64,000 nucleotides of DNA from Pseudonocardia asaccharolytica DSM 44247 = NBRC 16224 (GCF_000423625.1 NZ_AUII01000005.1:1-64000); one strand, 5' to 3'; numbered from the stretch's first letter, positions 42,803-51,936 are shown. Program-made: numbers and translations. Notes: generated by a model not told the origin, from the sequence alone.

Positions 42803-43252
42803 GTGACGTCCGGGGATACCTCCGAGGGCACGCAGGCCGCGCCGGTCCCGCCGCCCCAGATCAAATGGGCCGGGCTGAGCGTCTGTGCGCAGGGGCTGGT
42901 GGGCATCGGGTTCGCGGTGATGCTCGCGCTCCGGGCGTCGAGCGCGAGCATGGGGCTGGGCAGCGTGCTCGGCGAAGCCGCATACTTCCTGCTGCTCGGG
43001 GCGGCGCTCACCGCCGTGGGCGGGAGCCTCATCGCCGGAAAGCGCTGGGCCCGCACCCCGGCGATCGTCGCGCAGCTGCTGCTGCTGCCCGTCGTCTACT
43101 CGCTCCTGGGACCGTCGAAACAGCTCGTCTGGGGAATCATCACCGGGGCACTCGTGATCTCGACGTTCCTGCTGCTGATCAGCGAGCGCTCGCGGGCGTG
43201 GTCGGTGATGATGCACGATCGGCACCGGCCGCCTGGCTCATCGGGCGGCTGA
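42803..43252 (+). CDS. four-helix membrane protein
   Basis: A 149-residue protein with an N-terminal Pro/Ala segment and four hydrophobic helices (LSVCAQGLVGIGFAVMLAL, GEAAYFLLLGAALTAVGGSLI, TPAIVAQLLLLPVVYSLL, IITGALVISTFLLLI). It ends in a basic tail. No family function is known. GTG start at 42803, 33 bases from the divergent lipid kinase start. Its last 74 bases overlap the convergent GNAT gene. Confidence 0.8.
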   Translation: MTSGDTSEGTQAAPVPPPQIKWAGLSVCAQGLVGIGFAVMLALRASSASMGLGSVLGEAAYFLLLGAALTAVGGSLIAGKRWARTPAIVAQLLLLPVVYSLLGPSKQLVWGIITGALVISTFLLLISERSRAWSVMMHDRHRPPGSSGG

Positions 43253-43718
43253 GCGCGCACAGCGCGTCACCGCTGAGCCGGAACGTCGTCCACTCGTCCC
43301 GGCCGACCGCCCCGAGCGAGCGGTAGAACCCGATCGCGGGCGCATTCCAGTCGAGCACCGACCACTCCAGCCGAGCGTAGCCGCGCTCGACGCAGATCGC
43401 GGCCAACTCGGCGAGCAACGCCCGGCCAAGACCGTGCCCGCGCCGCGCCGGGGTGACGTAGAGGTCCTCCAGCCAGACCCCGTGCACGCCCTCCCACGTC
43501 GAGAAGTTGAGGAACCACAGCGCACACCCCACGACGGCCCCGTCGATCTCGGCGACGTGTCCGAACAGCGCGGGCGAAGGCCCGAACAGCGCCGCTCGCA
43601 ACTGCGCGGCCGTGAGCCGGCAGGACTCGGGTTCGCGCTCGTAGGCCGCCAGCTCATGCACCAGTCCGACGACCGGCTCGACGTCGTCGTCTCGCATCTC
43701 GCGCACCCGATTCGTCAC
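43179..43718 (-). CDS. GNAT-family N-acetyltransferase
   Basis: A 179-residue acetyltransferase similar to diamine N-acetyltransferase-type proteins: NRVREMRDDDVEPVVGLVHELAAYE, VVGCALWFLNFSTWEGVHGVWLEDLYV, the acetyl-CoA loop RRGHGLGRALLAELAAIC (motif A) and YARLEWSVLDWNAPAIGFYRSLGAVGRDEW. The substrate is probably a small amine, not certain. GTG at 43718 is preferred; ATG at 43697 is possible. The C-terminal Ala/Ser/Thr-rich tail lies in the overlap with the convergent membrane-protein gene. Confidence 0.88.
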   Translation of the reverse strand: MTNRVREMRDDDVEPVVGLVHELAAYEREPESCRLTAAQLRAALFGPSPALFGHVAEIDGAVVGCALWFLNFSTWEGVHGVWLEDLYVTPARRGHGLGRALLAELAAICVERGYARLEWSVLDWNAPAIGFYRSLGAVGRDEWTTFRLSGDALCALSRPMSQAAGADRASSPTTPASAR

Positions 43719-43758
43719 CGGGCGAGTATCTCCGCACACCGACCGACGGCCGCCCGCG

Positions 43759-44373
43759 CTATCCGGGGACGACCGGAACGATGTTGGCGTGGTCCAGCCG
43801 CGGCGTACCGCGCTCGTTGCCGAGCACGCTCCACGCCGCAGCGTCCATCGCCACGTGCACGCCCGCGCTCGCGGGCAGACCGATCCAGCGGGCCAGTAAC
43901 ACCCGGCTGAAATGCCCGTGGCCGACCAGGACGACGTCCCCGCGCGGCAGCACCTCCCGCACCTCGGCCAGCACGGCGTCGGCGCGGGACGCGACCTGCT
44001 CGGCCGTCTCGCCGCCCGGGGTGGAATGGGACCAGATCGTCCAGCCTGGGTCGGTCTCGCGGATCTCCGGGGTGGTGCGGCCCTCGTAGTCGCCGTAGTC
44101 CCACTCCGCGAGCCGGTCGTCGGCCCGGTCGATGCGCAGTCCGGCGAGTTCGGCGGTCGTCGTCGCGCGGCTGCGCGGGCTGGTCAACACGAGCGCGGGC
44201 GGTGGCGCCGCGGGCCCGCGCAGCGCGCGCAGCACCGGGCCGGCGGCCCGGGCCAGTGCGCGGCCGTGGTCGGTGAGCGGGACGTCGGTACGCCCGGTGT
44301 GCCGGCCGGTCGCCGACCATTCGGTCTCCCCGTGGCGCAGCAGAAAAATCCGGCAGATCCCAGCCCCGTCCAT
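43759..44373 (-). CDS. histidine phosphatase (phosphoglycerate mutase-like)
   Basis: A 204-residue histidine phosphatase: the RHG motif in IFLLRHGETEWSATGRHTGRTDVPL, LVLTSPRSRATTTAEL, the glutamate in LAEWDYGDYEGRTTPEI and the second catalytic histidine in DVVLVGHGHFSRVLLARW. Related actinobacterial enzymes act on small phosphorylated metabolites. Start ATG at 44373. It lies downstream of the CDF gene on the same strand, separated by the hairpin at 44389-44440. Confidence 0.92.
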   Translation of the reverse strand: MDGAGICRIFLLRHGETEWSATGRHTGRTDVPLTDHGRALARAAGPVLRALRGPAAPPPALVLTSPRSRATTTAELAGLRIDRADDRLAEWDYGDYEGRTTPEIRETDPGWTIWSHSTPGGETAEQVASRADAVLAEVREVLPRGDVVLVGHGHFSRVLLARWIGLPASAGVHVAMDAAAWSVLGNERGTPRLDHANIVPVVPG

Positions 44374-44388
44374 CACCGCTGGCAGCGT

Positions 44389-44440
44389 ACCCCCGTGAGT
44401 GCGTAACAGTGTTAGAACACTGTTACGCACTCACGGGGGT
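44389..44440. terminator. hairpin of the repeated GTGAGTGCGTAACAG family, copy 3
   Basis: Perfect 25-base arms (44389-44413 and 44416-44440) flank an AG loop. The core is identical to the copies at 4.8 and 28.1 kb. The TAA of the CDF gene (44412-44414) lies at the tip, so its last codons are part of the right arm. Unlike the other copies it separates two genes on the same strand. Confidence 0.75.
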
Positions 44441-45413
44441 GGGCGTGGACGGTGGCGGTCGCGAGCCGGGGCACCCCGCGGATGAGCGCATCCTCGGCGT
44501 CGTGCGCGACCCGATGGGCCTGCACCAGCGAAAGGTCGGAGGCGACGCCCAGGGTCACCTCCGCGTGCAGCGCGTGGCCGATCCAGCGCAGCCGCACTCG
44601 CTCCACCCCCTCGACGCCGTCGACAGCACCGAGCACGCCCGCGGCGCGCTCGACCAGCGCCGGGTCGACGGCGTCCATCAGCCGGGCGAGCACCTGCCGG
44701 GCCGCACCGATCGTCACCGTGGCGATGGCGAGGGTGATCAGTAACCCGACGACGGGGTCGGCCCAGCGCCAGCCCACCGCGGCACCGCCCGCGGACAACA
44801 ACACGGCCAGCGAGGTCAGGGCGTCGGTGCGGGCGTGCAGCCCGTCGGCCACAAGTGCGGCCGATCCGATCCGCCTGCCCGTCCGGATCCGCACCTGGGC
44901 AGCGATCTCGTTGCCCAGGAAGCCGACGACGCCCGCGACGGCCACGGCCCCGATGTTGCGCATGTCCGTGGGCTCGGCCAGCCTGCGCAGCGATTCCACG
45001 CCGGCCAGCACGGCCGATGCGATGATCACCAACACGACGATGATCCCGGCGACGTCCTCGGCCCGGCCGTAGCCGTAGGTGAAGCGGCGGGTGGCGGGAC
45101 GGCGACCGAGCAGGAAGGCAACCCCGACCGGGACGGCGGTCAGCGCGTCGGCGACGTTGTGCAGCGTGTCCGACAGCAGCGCCACCGAACCCGAGGTCAC
45201 CGCGACGACGGCCTGGAACGCGGCGGTGGCGCCGAGCACGGCCAGCGAGATCCACAGCGCGCGCATACCGGCCCGCGAGCTCTCCAGCGCGGAGTCGATG
45301 CGTTCGGACGCGTCGTGGCTGTGCGGGACGACGAGGTGGCGCACCGCGCGCCACGGCCCGCCGACCGGCCGGTGCCCATGCGCGTGGCCGTGCCCGTGCT
45401 TCGTGTCGCCCAT
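44412..45413 (-). CDS. CDF-family metal cation efflux protein
   Basis: A 333-residue cation diffusion facilitator. The His-rich N-terminus (HGHGHAHGH) and the histidine in VVPHSHDA precede six helices with the metal sites SDTLHNVADAL and DGLHARTDALTSL. The C-terminal cytoplasmic domain ends VGVASDLSLVQAHRVAHDAEDAL, TVHAHPRE. It likely exports Zn2+ or a related divalent metal with proton exchange. The start at 45413 includes the His stretch. Divergent from an ArsR metal-sensor gene with about 40 bases between, the usual sensor/exporter arrangement. Confidence 0.93.
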   Translation of the reverse strand: MGDTKHGHGHAHGHRPVGGPWRAVRHLVVPHSHDASERIDSALESSRAGMRALWISLAVLGATAAFQAVVAVTSGSVALLSDTLHNVADALTAVPVGVAFLLGRRPATRRFTYGYGRAEDVAGIIVVLVIIASAVLAGVESLRRLAEPTDMRNIGAVAVAGVVGFLGNEIAAQVRIRTGRRIGSAALVADGLHARTDALTSLAVLLSAGGAAVGWRWADPVVGLLITLAIATVTIGAARQVLARLMDAVDPALVERAAGVLGAVDGVEGVERVRLRWIGHALHAEVTLGVASDLSLVQAHRVAHDAEDALIRGVPRLATATVHAHPRECVTVF

Positions 45414-45454
45414 CACGCCTCCGTGTCCGTCCACCGCGGGCATAATACGTGCTC

Positions 45455-45811
45455 ATGTACGCACGCGACGACAGTGCAGGTGCGGAGACGTGGCAACGGC
45501 TGCCCGATCGCAGGCACATCGAGGCGGCGGCCGAGGCGTTCCGGATGCTCGCCGACCCGACCCGGCTGCGGATCCTCTGGCTCCTCTGCGGCGCCGAGCA
45601 CGACGTCGGCACGCTCGCGGAGAGGGTCGACGCGGCGCGGCCCGCGGTCTCCCAGCACCTGGCCAAGTTGCGGATGACGGGGCTGGTCGGCATCCGCCGG
45701 GACGGGCGTCGGGTGTGCTACCGCGCCCGGGGCGGCCATGTGCGACGGCTGCTGGGCGAAGCGGTCGAGGCGGCCGACCACCACCTTTCCGGGCTACCCG
45801 ACCACGACTGA
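45455..45811 (+). CDS. ArsR/SmtB-family metal-responsive repressor
   Basis: A 118-residue repressor: EAFRMLADPTRLRILWLLCGAEHDVGTLAERV, DAARPAVSQHLAKLRMTGLVGIRRDGRRVCYRARGGHVRRLL and a C-terminal helix EAVEAADHHLSGLPDHD. The DHH...H pattern fits the alpha-5 zinc site of SmtB/CzrA/NmtR. It probably represses the divergent CDF gene until metal binds. The ATG at 45455 is used; GTG at 45449 is in frame. A CATAAT box at 45441 lies close enough that the message may be leaderless. Confidence 0.92.
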   Translation: MYARDDSAGAETWQRLPDRRHIEAAAEAFRMLADPTRLRILWLLCGAEHDVGTLAERVDAARPAVSQHLAKLRMTGLVGIRRDGRRVCYRARGGHVRRLLGEAVEAADHHLSGLPDHD

Positions 45812-45866
45812 GGCGAGGAAAGCCCCGTCGAGACACCGTCAGCGCACGCCGGCCGACGAGACGCCG

Positions 45867-48815
45867 TCAGGGGGCGCGACGGCGGGCCTTCTGCGCCTGG
45901 CGTTGCTGGGCGCGGCGTTCGCTGCGGTTACCCTGCCCGGCCCGGCGTTGACCGGCCGCACGGTCGCCGCCGCTGGTGATCTCGCCACCCTCCGCGGTCG
46001 GCCCGCTGTAGCGCAGGTTCTCCGGCGGGCGGGCCCGGAACGCGGCGGGCAGCACCGAGGTGGTCTCGGCCGGATCCTCGTCGGGCAGCGCGTGCCGGCT
46101 GCGCCTGCGGTTCGGCTGCGGCTGCGCACCGGCAGCGGCAGGCACCGGCGCCTGCCGCCCGGCGGGTGCCGCCTGCGGCCCGCCCCTGGCACCGGCGGGC
46201 GCGCCGGGACTCGGCGCTTCGCCGTTCACGGCCGCGGCTCCGGCGGCGGCCTGGGCTCTACCGTCGTCGATCGTGGCGGTCACCGGTGCCTGCGTCTCGG
46301 CGACCTGTACCCGCACGTTGAACAGGTGGCCGACGGTCTCCTCCTTGATGCCCTCGAGCATCGCGGAGAACATGTCGTACCCCTCGCGCTGATACTCGAT
46401 CAGCGGGTCACGCTGCGCCATCGCCCGCAGCCCGATGCCCTCCTTGAGATAGTCCATCTCGTAGAGATGCTCGCGCCATTTGCGGTCCATGACCTGCAGC
46501 AGGACCTGACGTTCGAGTTCGCGCATGCCGCCCTGGGCGCCGATCATCTGGTCGATCTCGACCTCCCGCGCGGCGTAGGCCTTCTCCGCGTCGGCCAGCA
46601 CGGCCTCGACGATGGCCTCCTTGCTGAGGTCGACGTGGTCCGCGTCGTCGAGGTCGCCCTCGGCGAGGTCCTGCCAGCGAATCGAGATCGGGTAGAGGGT
46701 GCCGAGCGCCGTCCACAGCTTGTCGAGATCCCAGTCCTCGGCGTAGCCGTCGGCCGTCGCGCCCTGAACGTAGGCCTCGACGACGTCGACGAGCATGTGC
46801 CGGATCTGCTGTTCGACGTCCTCGCCGGCGAGCACCCGGCGGCGCTCGTCGTAGATGACGGTGCGCTGCTTGTTGAGCACCTCGTCGTACTTGAGGACGT
46901 TCTTGCGGATCTCGAAGTTCTGCTGCTCGACCTGTGTCTGCGCGGAGCGGATCGCCTTGGTCACCATGCCGGCTTCGATCGGCACGTCATCGGGCAGGTT
47001 GAACCGGTTCATGATCGACTCGACCATGGCGCCGTTGAACCGGCGCATCAGGTCGTCACCGAGCGAGAGGTAGAAACGGGACTCTCCCGGATCGCCCTGA
47101 CGGCCCGACCGGCCGCGCAGCTGGTTGTCGATGCGCCGCGACTCGTGCCGCTCGGTACCCAGGACGTACAGCCCGCCCGCGGTCCTGACCTCCTCGGCCT
47201 CGGCCGCCACCTGCTCCTTCATCTTCGCCAGCACGCTGTCCCAGGCGGCCTCGTACTCCTCGCGGGTCTCCACCGGGTCCAGCCCGCGGCGGCGCAACTC
47301 GATATCGGCGAGGAACTCGGGGTTGCCGCCCAGCATGATGTCGGTGCCGCGGCCGGCCATGTTCGTCGCCACGGTGACCGCGCCGGCATGCCCGGCCTGC
47401 GCGACGATCGTCGCCTCGCGCTCGTGGTGCTTCGCGTTGAGCACCTCGTGCGGCACCTGGAGCTGCACGAGCAGCTTCGACAGGTACTCCGACTTCTCCA
47501 CGCTCGTCGTGCCGACCAGCACCGGCTGGCCCTTGCGGTGCTTCTCCGCGATATCGGCGGCGACCGCGGCGAACTTGGCCGGCTCGGTCTTGTAGATCAG
47601 ATCGGCCTGGTCGGCGCGGACCATCGGCTTGTTCGTCGGGATCGGCACCACGCTCATCTTGTAGATCTCGTGCAGCTCGGCCGCCTCGGTCTGGGCGGTA
47701 CCGGTCATCCCGGCGAGCTTGTCGTAGAGCCGGAAGTAGTTCTGCAGGGTGATGGTGGCCAGCGTCTGGTTCTCCGCCTGGACCTCCACCCCCTCCTTGG
47801 CCTCGATGGCCTGGTGCATGCCTTCGTTGTAGCGGCGCCCGGCGAGCACCCGACCGGTGAACTCGTCGACGATGAAGACCTGGCCGTCGCGGACGATGTA
47901 GTCCTTGTCCTTCTTGAACAGCTCCTTGGCCTTGATCGCGTTGTTCAGGTAACCGACCAGCGGGGTGTTCGCGGCCTCGTAGAGGTTGTCGATGCCCAGC
48001 TGGTCCTCGACCAGGGTGACGCCCTCCTCGGTGACGCCGATGGTGCGCTTGCGCTCGTCGACCTCGTAGTGGACGTCCCGCTTGAGCATCGGGGCCATCC
48101 GGGCGAACTCCTGGTACCAGCGGGCACTCTGCTCGGCCGGACCGGAGATGATCAACGGCGTGCGGGCCTCGTCGATGAGGATCGAGTCGGCCTCGTCGAC
48201 GATCGCGAAGTTGTGCCCGCGCTGGACCAGGTCGGCGGCGTTCCACGCCATGTTGTCGCGCAGATAGTCGAAGCCGAACTCGTTGTTCGTGCCGTAGGTG
48301 ACATCGGCGGCGTACTGCTCCCGGCGCTGCGCGGGCGACATCTCCGAGAGGATCACCCCGACCGAAAGGCCGAGGAAGCGGTGGATGCGCCCCATGTTCT
48401 CCGCGTCGCGCCGGGCCAGGTAGTCGTTCACGGTGACGACGTGCACGCCCTTGCCCGAGATGGCGTTGAGATAGGCCGGCAACACCGACGTGAGCGTCTT
48501 GCCCTCACCGGTCTTCATCTCGGCGACGTTGCCCAGATGCAGCGCCGCGCCACCCATGAGCTGGACGGGGAAGGCCCGCTGGCCGAGCGTGCGCACCGCG
48601 GCCTCACGCACCACGGCAAACGCCTCGGGCAGCAGCTCGCCGAGGTCCTCGCCCGCCGCGTGGCGCTCGCGGAACTCCTGCGTCTTGGCCCGCAGCTCGC
48701 CATCGGAGAGTATCTGCATCTCCGGCTCGAGCAGGTCGATGTGATCGGCGACCCTGCCGAGCCGCTTCACCAGCTTCGTCTCACCGGCGCGGAGCAGACG
48801 GTTCAAGAACGACAC
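45867..48815 (-). CDS. secA: preprotein translocase ATPase SecA
   Basis: A 982-residue SecA1 motor for Sec-dependent export. Motifs: [19 protein letters not shown] (Walker A), [23 protein letters not shown] (Walker B/DEAD), the crosslinking domain, [39 protein letters not shown] and [37 protein letters not shown]. The C-terminal 130 residues are Ala/Pro/Arg-rich and lack the zinc-binding SEC-C motif of proteobacterial SecA, which is normal for actinobacterial SecA1. hpf lies upstream on the same strand, as in M. tuberculosis Rv3240c-Rv3241c. Confidence 0.97.
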   Translation of the reverse strand: MSFLNRLLRAGETKLVKRLGRVADHIDLLEPEMQILSDGELRAKTQEFRERHAAGEDLGELLPEAFAVVREAAVRTLGQRAFPVQLMGGAALHLGNVAEMKTGEGKTLTSVLPAYLNAISGKGVHVVTVNDYLARRDAENMGRIHRFLGLSVGVILSEMSPAQRREQYAADVTYGTNNEFGFDYLRDNMAWNAADLVQRGHNFAIVDEADSILIDEARTPLIISGPAEQSARWYQEFARMAPMLKRDVHYEVDERKRTIGVTEEGVTLVEDQLGIDNLYEAANTPLVGYLNNAIKAKELFKKDKDYIVRDGQVFIVDEFTGRVLAGRRYNEGMHQAIEAKEGVEVQAENQTLATITLQNYFRLYDKLAGMTGTAQTEAAELHEIYKMSVVPIPTNKPMVRADQADLIYKTEPAKFAAVAADIAEKHRKGQPVLVGTTSVEKSEYLSKLLVQLQVPHEVLNAKHHEREATIVAQAGHAGAVTVATNMAGRGTDIMLGGNPEFLADIELRRRGLDPVETREEYEAAWDSVLAKMKEQVAAEAEEVRTAGGLYVLGTERHESRRIDNQLRGRSGRQGDPGESRFYLSLGDDLMRRFNGAMVESIMNRFNLPDDVPIEAGMVTKAIRSAQTQVEQQNFEIRKNVLKYDEVLNKQRTVIYDERRRVLAGEDVEQQIRHMLVDVVEAYVQGATADGYAEDWDLDKLWTALGTLYPISIRWQDLAEGDLDDADHVDLSKEAIVEAVLADAEKAYAAREVEIDQMIGAQGGMRELERQVLLQVMDRKWREHLYEMDYLKEGIGLRAMAQRDPLIEYQREGYDMFSAMLEGIKEETVGHLFNVRVQVAETQAPVTATIDDGRAQAAAGAAAVNGEAPSPGAPAGARGGPQAAPAGRQAPVPAAAGAQPQPNRRRSRHALPDEDPAETTSVLPAAFRARPPENLRYSGPTAEGGEITSGGDRAAGQRRAGQGNRSERRAQQRQAQKARRRAP

Positions 48816-48922
48816 TGGTTGACCTCATTCACTGGTCGCGTCAGGGCACCGGGTTACCGGGCACGGGCTACCGTGCCACCCGGCCCATGGTAGAGGCACC
48901 AGCGCCGTGGGGTCCCCGGCAT

Positions 48923-48973
48923 CGGCGGGAGCGGCCGAGAGATCATGGGTAGTTCCCCTCGGCCGCCCCGCCG
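48923..48973 (-). terminator. hairpin between hpf and secA
   Basis: CGGCGGGAGCGGCCGA (48923-48938) pairs with 48959-48973 apart from a small internal mismatch. It lies about 20 bases after the hpf stop on the minus strand. No T-run. Confidence 0.6.
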
Positions 48974-48993
48974 AAACCCTCCGCCGGACGGAG

Positions 48994-49668
48994 CTATCGA
49001 CTGAGCTGGATGACCCCGTAGTCATAGCCCTTGCGCCGGTAGACCACGCTCGGCGCGCCGGTCTCCGCATCGGTGAACAGATAGAAGTCGTGCCCGACAA
49101 GCTCCATCCGGGACAGCGCGTCGTCCACGCTCATCGGATCGGCCTTGTGTACCTTGCGCCGGACGATCCGGCCCGGCCCGCGCTCGGTGTCCCCCTCATC
49201 TCCCTCGAGGGCCGCGCCGTCGCTGCGGTACCCGTCGGCCATGGCCTCGTCGTGCGTCCGGGGAGCGGGAATCGCACCGGCGTCGAGTTCGGCAAGGTCG
49301 TCGAGGACGGCGACGTCGCCGGGCCCACCGCGCCCGGTCACGACCATCCTGGTCCGGCGGCCGCTGACCTTGCGGCGGTCGTGCGACCGGCGCAGCCTGG
49401 ACTCCAGCTTGCCGACGGCGGCGTCGAGCGCCGCGTAGAAGTCCTGGGCACACGCCTCGGCGCGGGCGACTGAGGTGCCGCGGCCACGACCGGTGATCTC
49501 CACCCGCTGGCAGTTCTTCAGCTGACGGCGGTTGCGTTCGTGGAAGAGCTCAACCTCCAGTCCGGCGATCTTGTGGTCATACCGCTCCAGGCGGCCGACC
49601 TTCTCCGTCACGTGGATCCTGAAATGGGCCGGGACCTCGACGTTCCGGCCAGTGACAACAATCTCCAC
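48994..49668 (-). CDS. hpf: long-form ribosome hibernation promoting factor
   Basis: A 224-residue long HPF that dimerises 70S ribosomes into inactive 100S particles in stationary phase. The N-terminal domain is VEIVVTGRNVEVPAHFRIHVTEKVGRLERY with RVEITGRG and CAQDFYAALDAAVGKLESRLRR. A flexible linker precedes the C-terminal domain KVHKADPMSVDDALSRMELVGHDFYLFTDAETGAPSVVYRRKGYDYGVIQL. The GTG at 49668 has GGGAAG upstream and starts at the conserved domain. Directly upstream of secA as in mycobacteria. Confidence 0.95.
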   Translation of the reverse strand: MEIVVTGRNVEVPAHFRIHVTEKVGRLERYDHKIAGLEVELFHERNRRQLKNCQRVEITGRGRGTSVARAEACAQDFYAALDAAVGKLESRLRRSHDRRKVSGRRTRMVVTGRGGPGDVAVLDDLAELDAGAIPAPRTHDEAMADGYRSDGAALEGDEGDTERGPGRIVRRKVHKADPMSVDDALSRMELVGHDFYLFTDAETGAPSVVYRRKGYDYGVIQLSR

Positions 49669-50041
49669 TCGGACTTCCCTCGCTCTCAGCGTCGGGGCCT
49701 GCGAGCAACGAAGCCGCGTCCGGGTACTCGCCCCGGATGCACGATCGACGTTCCTCCCGCGGGGCGATGCCAACGTTGGATGCACCGTAGTCGGGATCAC
49801 GATTCGACAACAGGGGGTAGCGCAGAGCGATCCCCGGCCGTGTGGTATCACCGATCAACATTCCTCCCGGCGCCCCCGCGGGGTACGTTCGGGCGCTGCA
49901 CCCCGCAGCTGCGGCACTCGAACGGCATAAAGCACCGCTGGGTGACGCTCGCGCCGCTCAAGCGGCACCCGTTTGTGGTCCCGGGCGGGCCGATCATGAG
50001 TTCCCGCGGTTCGGTCCCGGCGGACCGGGGCATACAGCGCC
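49669..50041. other. divergent intergenic region hpf / methyltransferase
   Basis: About 370 bases holding the promoters of hpf (minus) and of the three-gene insert (plus). A 12-base palindrome CCGCAGCTGCGG (49903-49914) is visible. No promoter boxes could be fixed and no small gene with a good ribosome-binding site was found. Confidence 0.4.
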
Positions 50042-50695
50042 GTGTTACTGCGACCGCCCGGCGTATACCGGGCCGATGGAGACACCACGCTGCTGATCGA
50101 CGTGCTGCGCGCGGGCGGCTACGCGGCGGGCCGCCGGGTGCTCGACCTCGGTACCGGCACCGGCGCGCTCGCCCTCGCGGCAGCCCGGGCAGGCGCGGCG
50201 TCCGTGACCGCGGTCGACCTCTCGTTGCGGTCGGTCGCCGCGGCCTGGTTCAACGCCCAGGTCTCCCGTACCCCGGTCACGGTTCGATGGGGTGACCTGT
50301 TCGGGCCGGTCCGGGGGGAGCGGTTCGATCTGCTGCTCGCCAACCCGCCCTACGTACCGGCCGAGGCCGTCGCACCACCCCGGCATCGGATCACGCGCTG
50401 CTGGGACGCGGGCCCCGACGGCAGGCTGCTGCTCGACCGGATCTGCGCCGGGGCGGCCGACATGCTCACCGACGACGGGGTGGCACTGATCGTGCACTCC
50501 ACGGTGTGCGACGAGGACACCACGGTCGCGGCGCTGCAGGCGACCGGGATGAAATCGCAGGTCGTGGCGCGGACGACGATCCCGTTCGGACCGGTGATGC
50601 GGGCTCGCGCCGGCCTGCTCGCCGCCCGCGGCCTCGTCCAGCCCGACCAGCGCGACGAGGAGATCGTAGTCGTGGAGGCCCGCCATCGTGCCTGA
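50042..50695 (+). CDS. HemK/PrmC-like class I methyltransferase
   Basis: A 217-residue SAM-dependent methyltransferase. It has the SAM motif I VLDLGTGTGALALAAARAGA, VTAVDLSLRSVAAAWFNAQ and the catalytic NPPY in FDLLLANPPYVPAEAV, which marks N-methylation of Gln or similar amide/amino nitrogen (PrmC/HemK2 type). It lacks the N-terminal helical domain of PrmC, as in HemK2/small MTases. GTG start at 50042. It overlaps the next gene by 8 bases. The substrate is unknown, and as first gene of a three-gene set with Fe-S and diiron proteins it may act on a small molecule or peptide rather than a release factor. Confidence 0.88.
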   Translation: MLLRPPGVYRADGDTTLLIDVLRAGGYAAGRRVLDLGTGTGALALAAARAGAASVTAVDLSLRSVAAAWFNAQVSRTPVTVRWGDLFGPVRGERFDLLLANPPYVPAEAVAPPRHRITRCWDAGPDGRLLLDRICAGAADMLTDDGVALIVHSTVCDEDTTVAALQATGMKSQVVARTTIPFGPVMRARAGLLAARGLVQPDQRDEEIVVVEARHRA

Positions 50696-50960
50696 CCGCG
50701 CCCGCACCCGCATCGAGATCACCGGCGAGGGCCCGGTGCTGGTGCACGGCCCCGTGACCATCGTGACCCCCGACGGGCGACTGCTCCACTCCGACCGCGC
50801 CGTCACCGCCCTGTGCACCTGCCGGCGCAGCCGCCGCTATCCGATCTGCGACACCAGCCACCGCTGCCGGACCCGCCGAACCCGTCCCGAGGAGACCCAT
50901 GCCGAGACCGGTGATCCCGCCGAGCACACTTCCCGTCGCGACGACGCCGTCGACAGCTGA
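50688..50960 (+). CDS. CDGSH-type iron-sulfur protein
   Basis: A 90-residue protein with the mitoNEET-like [2Fe-2S] motif C-x-C-x2-S-x3-P-x-C-D-x2-H in CTCRRSRRYPICDTSH: three cysteines and one histidine. Before it is a small beta domain (RIEITGEGPVLVHGPVTIVTPDG). The last 30 residues are charged and overlap the following gene by 62 bases in another frame. CDGSH proteins carry redox-active, acid-labile clusters and move electrons or clusters. Here it is a natural candidate electron donor to the downstream diiron enzyme. GTG start. Confidence 0.9.
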   Translation: MPDRARTRIEITGEGPVLVHGPVTIVTPDGRLLHSDRAVTALCTCRRSRRYPICDTSHRCRTRRTRPEETHAETGDPAEHTSRRDDAVDS

Positions 50961-51936
50961 GGCCGGTGCGCCGCTGCCGCGCCCGCGCGGCCCGATCTCG
51001 GCCACCGTCCTCGACGCCCTGCGCGGCGCGCCGCCGCCCTCGATCGACGCCCGGGACGCCGCCCCCTACGGCGAGGACCTCCAGCTCGCCCTCTACTGCC
51101 TCTACGAGCTGCACTACCGCGGCTTCGCCGGCGTCGCCGACGACCTGGAGTGGGACGTCACACTGCTCGCGCTGCGCCGCGACCTCGAGCAAGCATTCCT
51201 GGCCGCGCTGCGCCGCGACGTCCGGCCCGGCGACGACGTGGACACCGAGCTGCGGGCCCTGCTCGTCGAACCCGCCGACGGATGGGGGGTCTCGCACCAT
51301 CTGCTCCGCGACGGCGCGCGGTGGCAGCTGCGGGAGTACCTCGCGCATCGGTCCCTCTACCACCTCAAGGAGGCCGATCCGCAGGCCTGGGTGATCCCCC
51401 GACTGTCCGGACCGGCGAAGGCCGCGTTGGTGACCGTCGAGCACGACGAGTACGGCGCAGGTGATCCGCAGCGGATGCACGCCCACCTGTTCGCGACGAC
51501 GATGCGCGCGCTGGGATTGTCCCCGGACTACGGCCACTACCTCGATGTCGTCCCGGCCCAGACCCTGGCCGAGATCAACCTGATGTCGCTGTGCGGGCTG
51601 CACCGGTGCCTGCGGGGCACGCTGGTCGGGCAGTTCGCCACCGTCGAGCTGACCTCCTCCCCCGGCGCCGACCGGCTGGTCAGGGCGATGCGCAGACTCG
51701 GGTGCGGTTGCGACGCCGTCGAGTTCTACGCCGAGCACGTCGAGGCCGACGCCGTCCACGAGCAGCTCGTGCGCCGCGGCGTGATCGGGCCGCTGCTGGC
51801 CGCGGAGCCGGAGTTGGCCGCCGACATCGTGTTCGGCATCCGCGCCGCCACCCTGCTCGCCGACCGGTTCGGCCGCCTGCTGCTGGGACGGTGGGAGGTA
51901 GGCCGCTCGTCGCTGCGCGCGCCGCTGCCCTCGTGA
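50899..51936 (+). CDS. haem-oxygenase-like diiron enzyme (iron-containing redox enzyme family)
   Basis: A 345-residue all-helical protein of the HDO type. Candidate iron ligands are the glutamate in ALYCLYELHYRGF, the Glu/His in TVEHDEYGAGDPQRMHAHLFATTMRALG and the Glu/His residues of EFYAEHVEADAVHE near residue 275. Known HDOs use an Fe(II)2/O2 unit for N-oxygenation or C-C cleavage (UndA, BesC, SznF). The N-terminal 40 residues are Pro-rich and partly overlap the CDGSH gene. With the methyltransferase and CDGSH gene it forms a compact operon. The product is unknown. Confidence 0.85.
   Translation: MPRPVIPPSTLPVATTPSTAEAGAPLPRPRGPISATVLDALRGAPPPSIDARDAAPYGEDLQLALYCLYELHYRGFAGVADDLEWDVTLLALRRDLEQAFLAALRRDVRPGDDVDTELRALLVEPADGWGVSHHLLRDGARWQLREYLAHRSLYHLKEADPQAWVIPRLSGPAKAALVTVEHDEYGAGDPQRMHAHLFATTMRALGLSPDYGHYLDVVPAQTLAEINLMSLCGLHRCLRGTLVGQFATVELTSSPGADRLVRAMRRLGCGCDAVEFYAEHVEADAVHEQLVRRGVIGPLLAAEPELAADIVFGIRAATLLADRFGRLLLGRWEVGRSSLRAPLPS

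Noticed and set aside
45867..46250. Missing zinc-binding SEC-C motif in SecA as a truncation
   Set aside because: Actinobacterial SecA1 proteins normally lack it and have an Ala/Arg-rich tail, as here.
45738..48893. A 1051-codon open frame on the plus strand opposite secA
   Set aside because: Antisense shadow of secA caused by high-GC third positions; its translation is His/Arg/Leu-rich with no domains.
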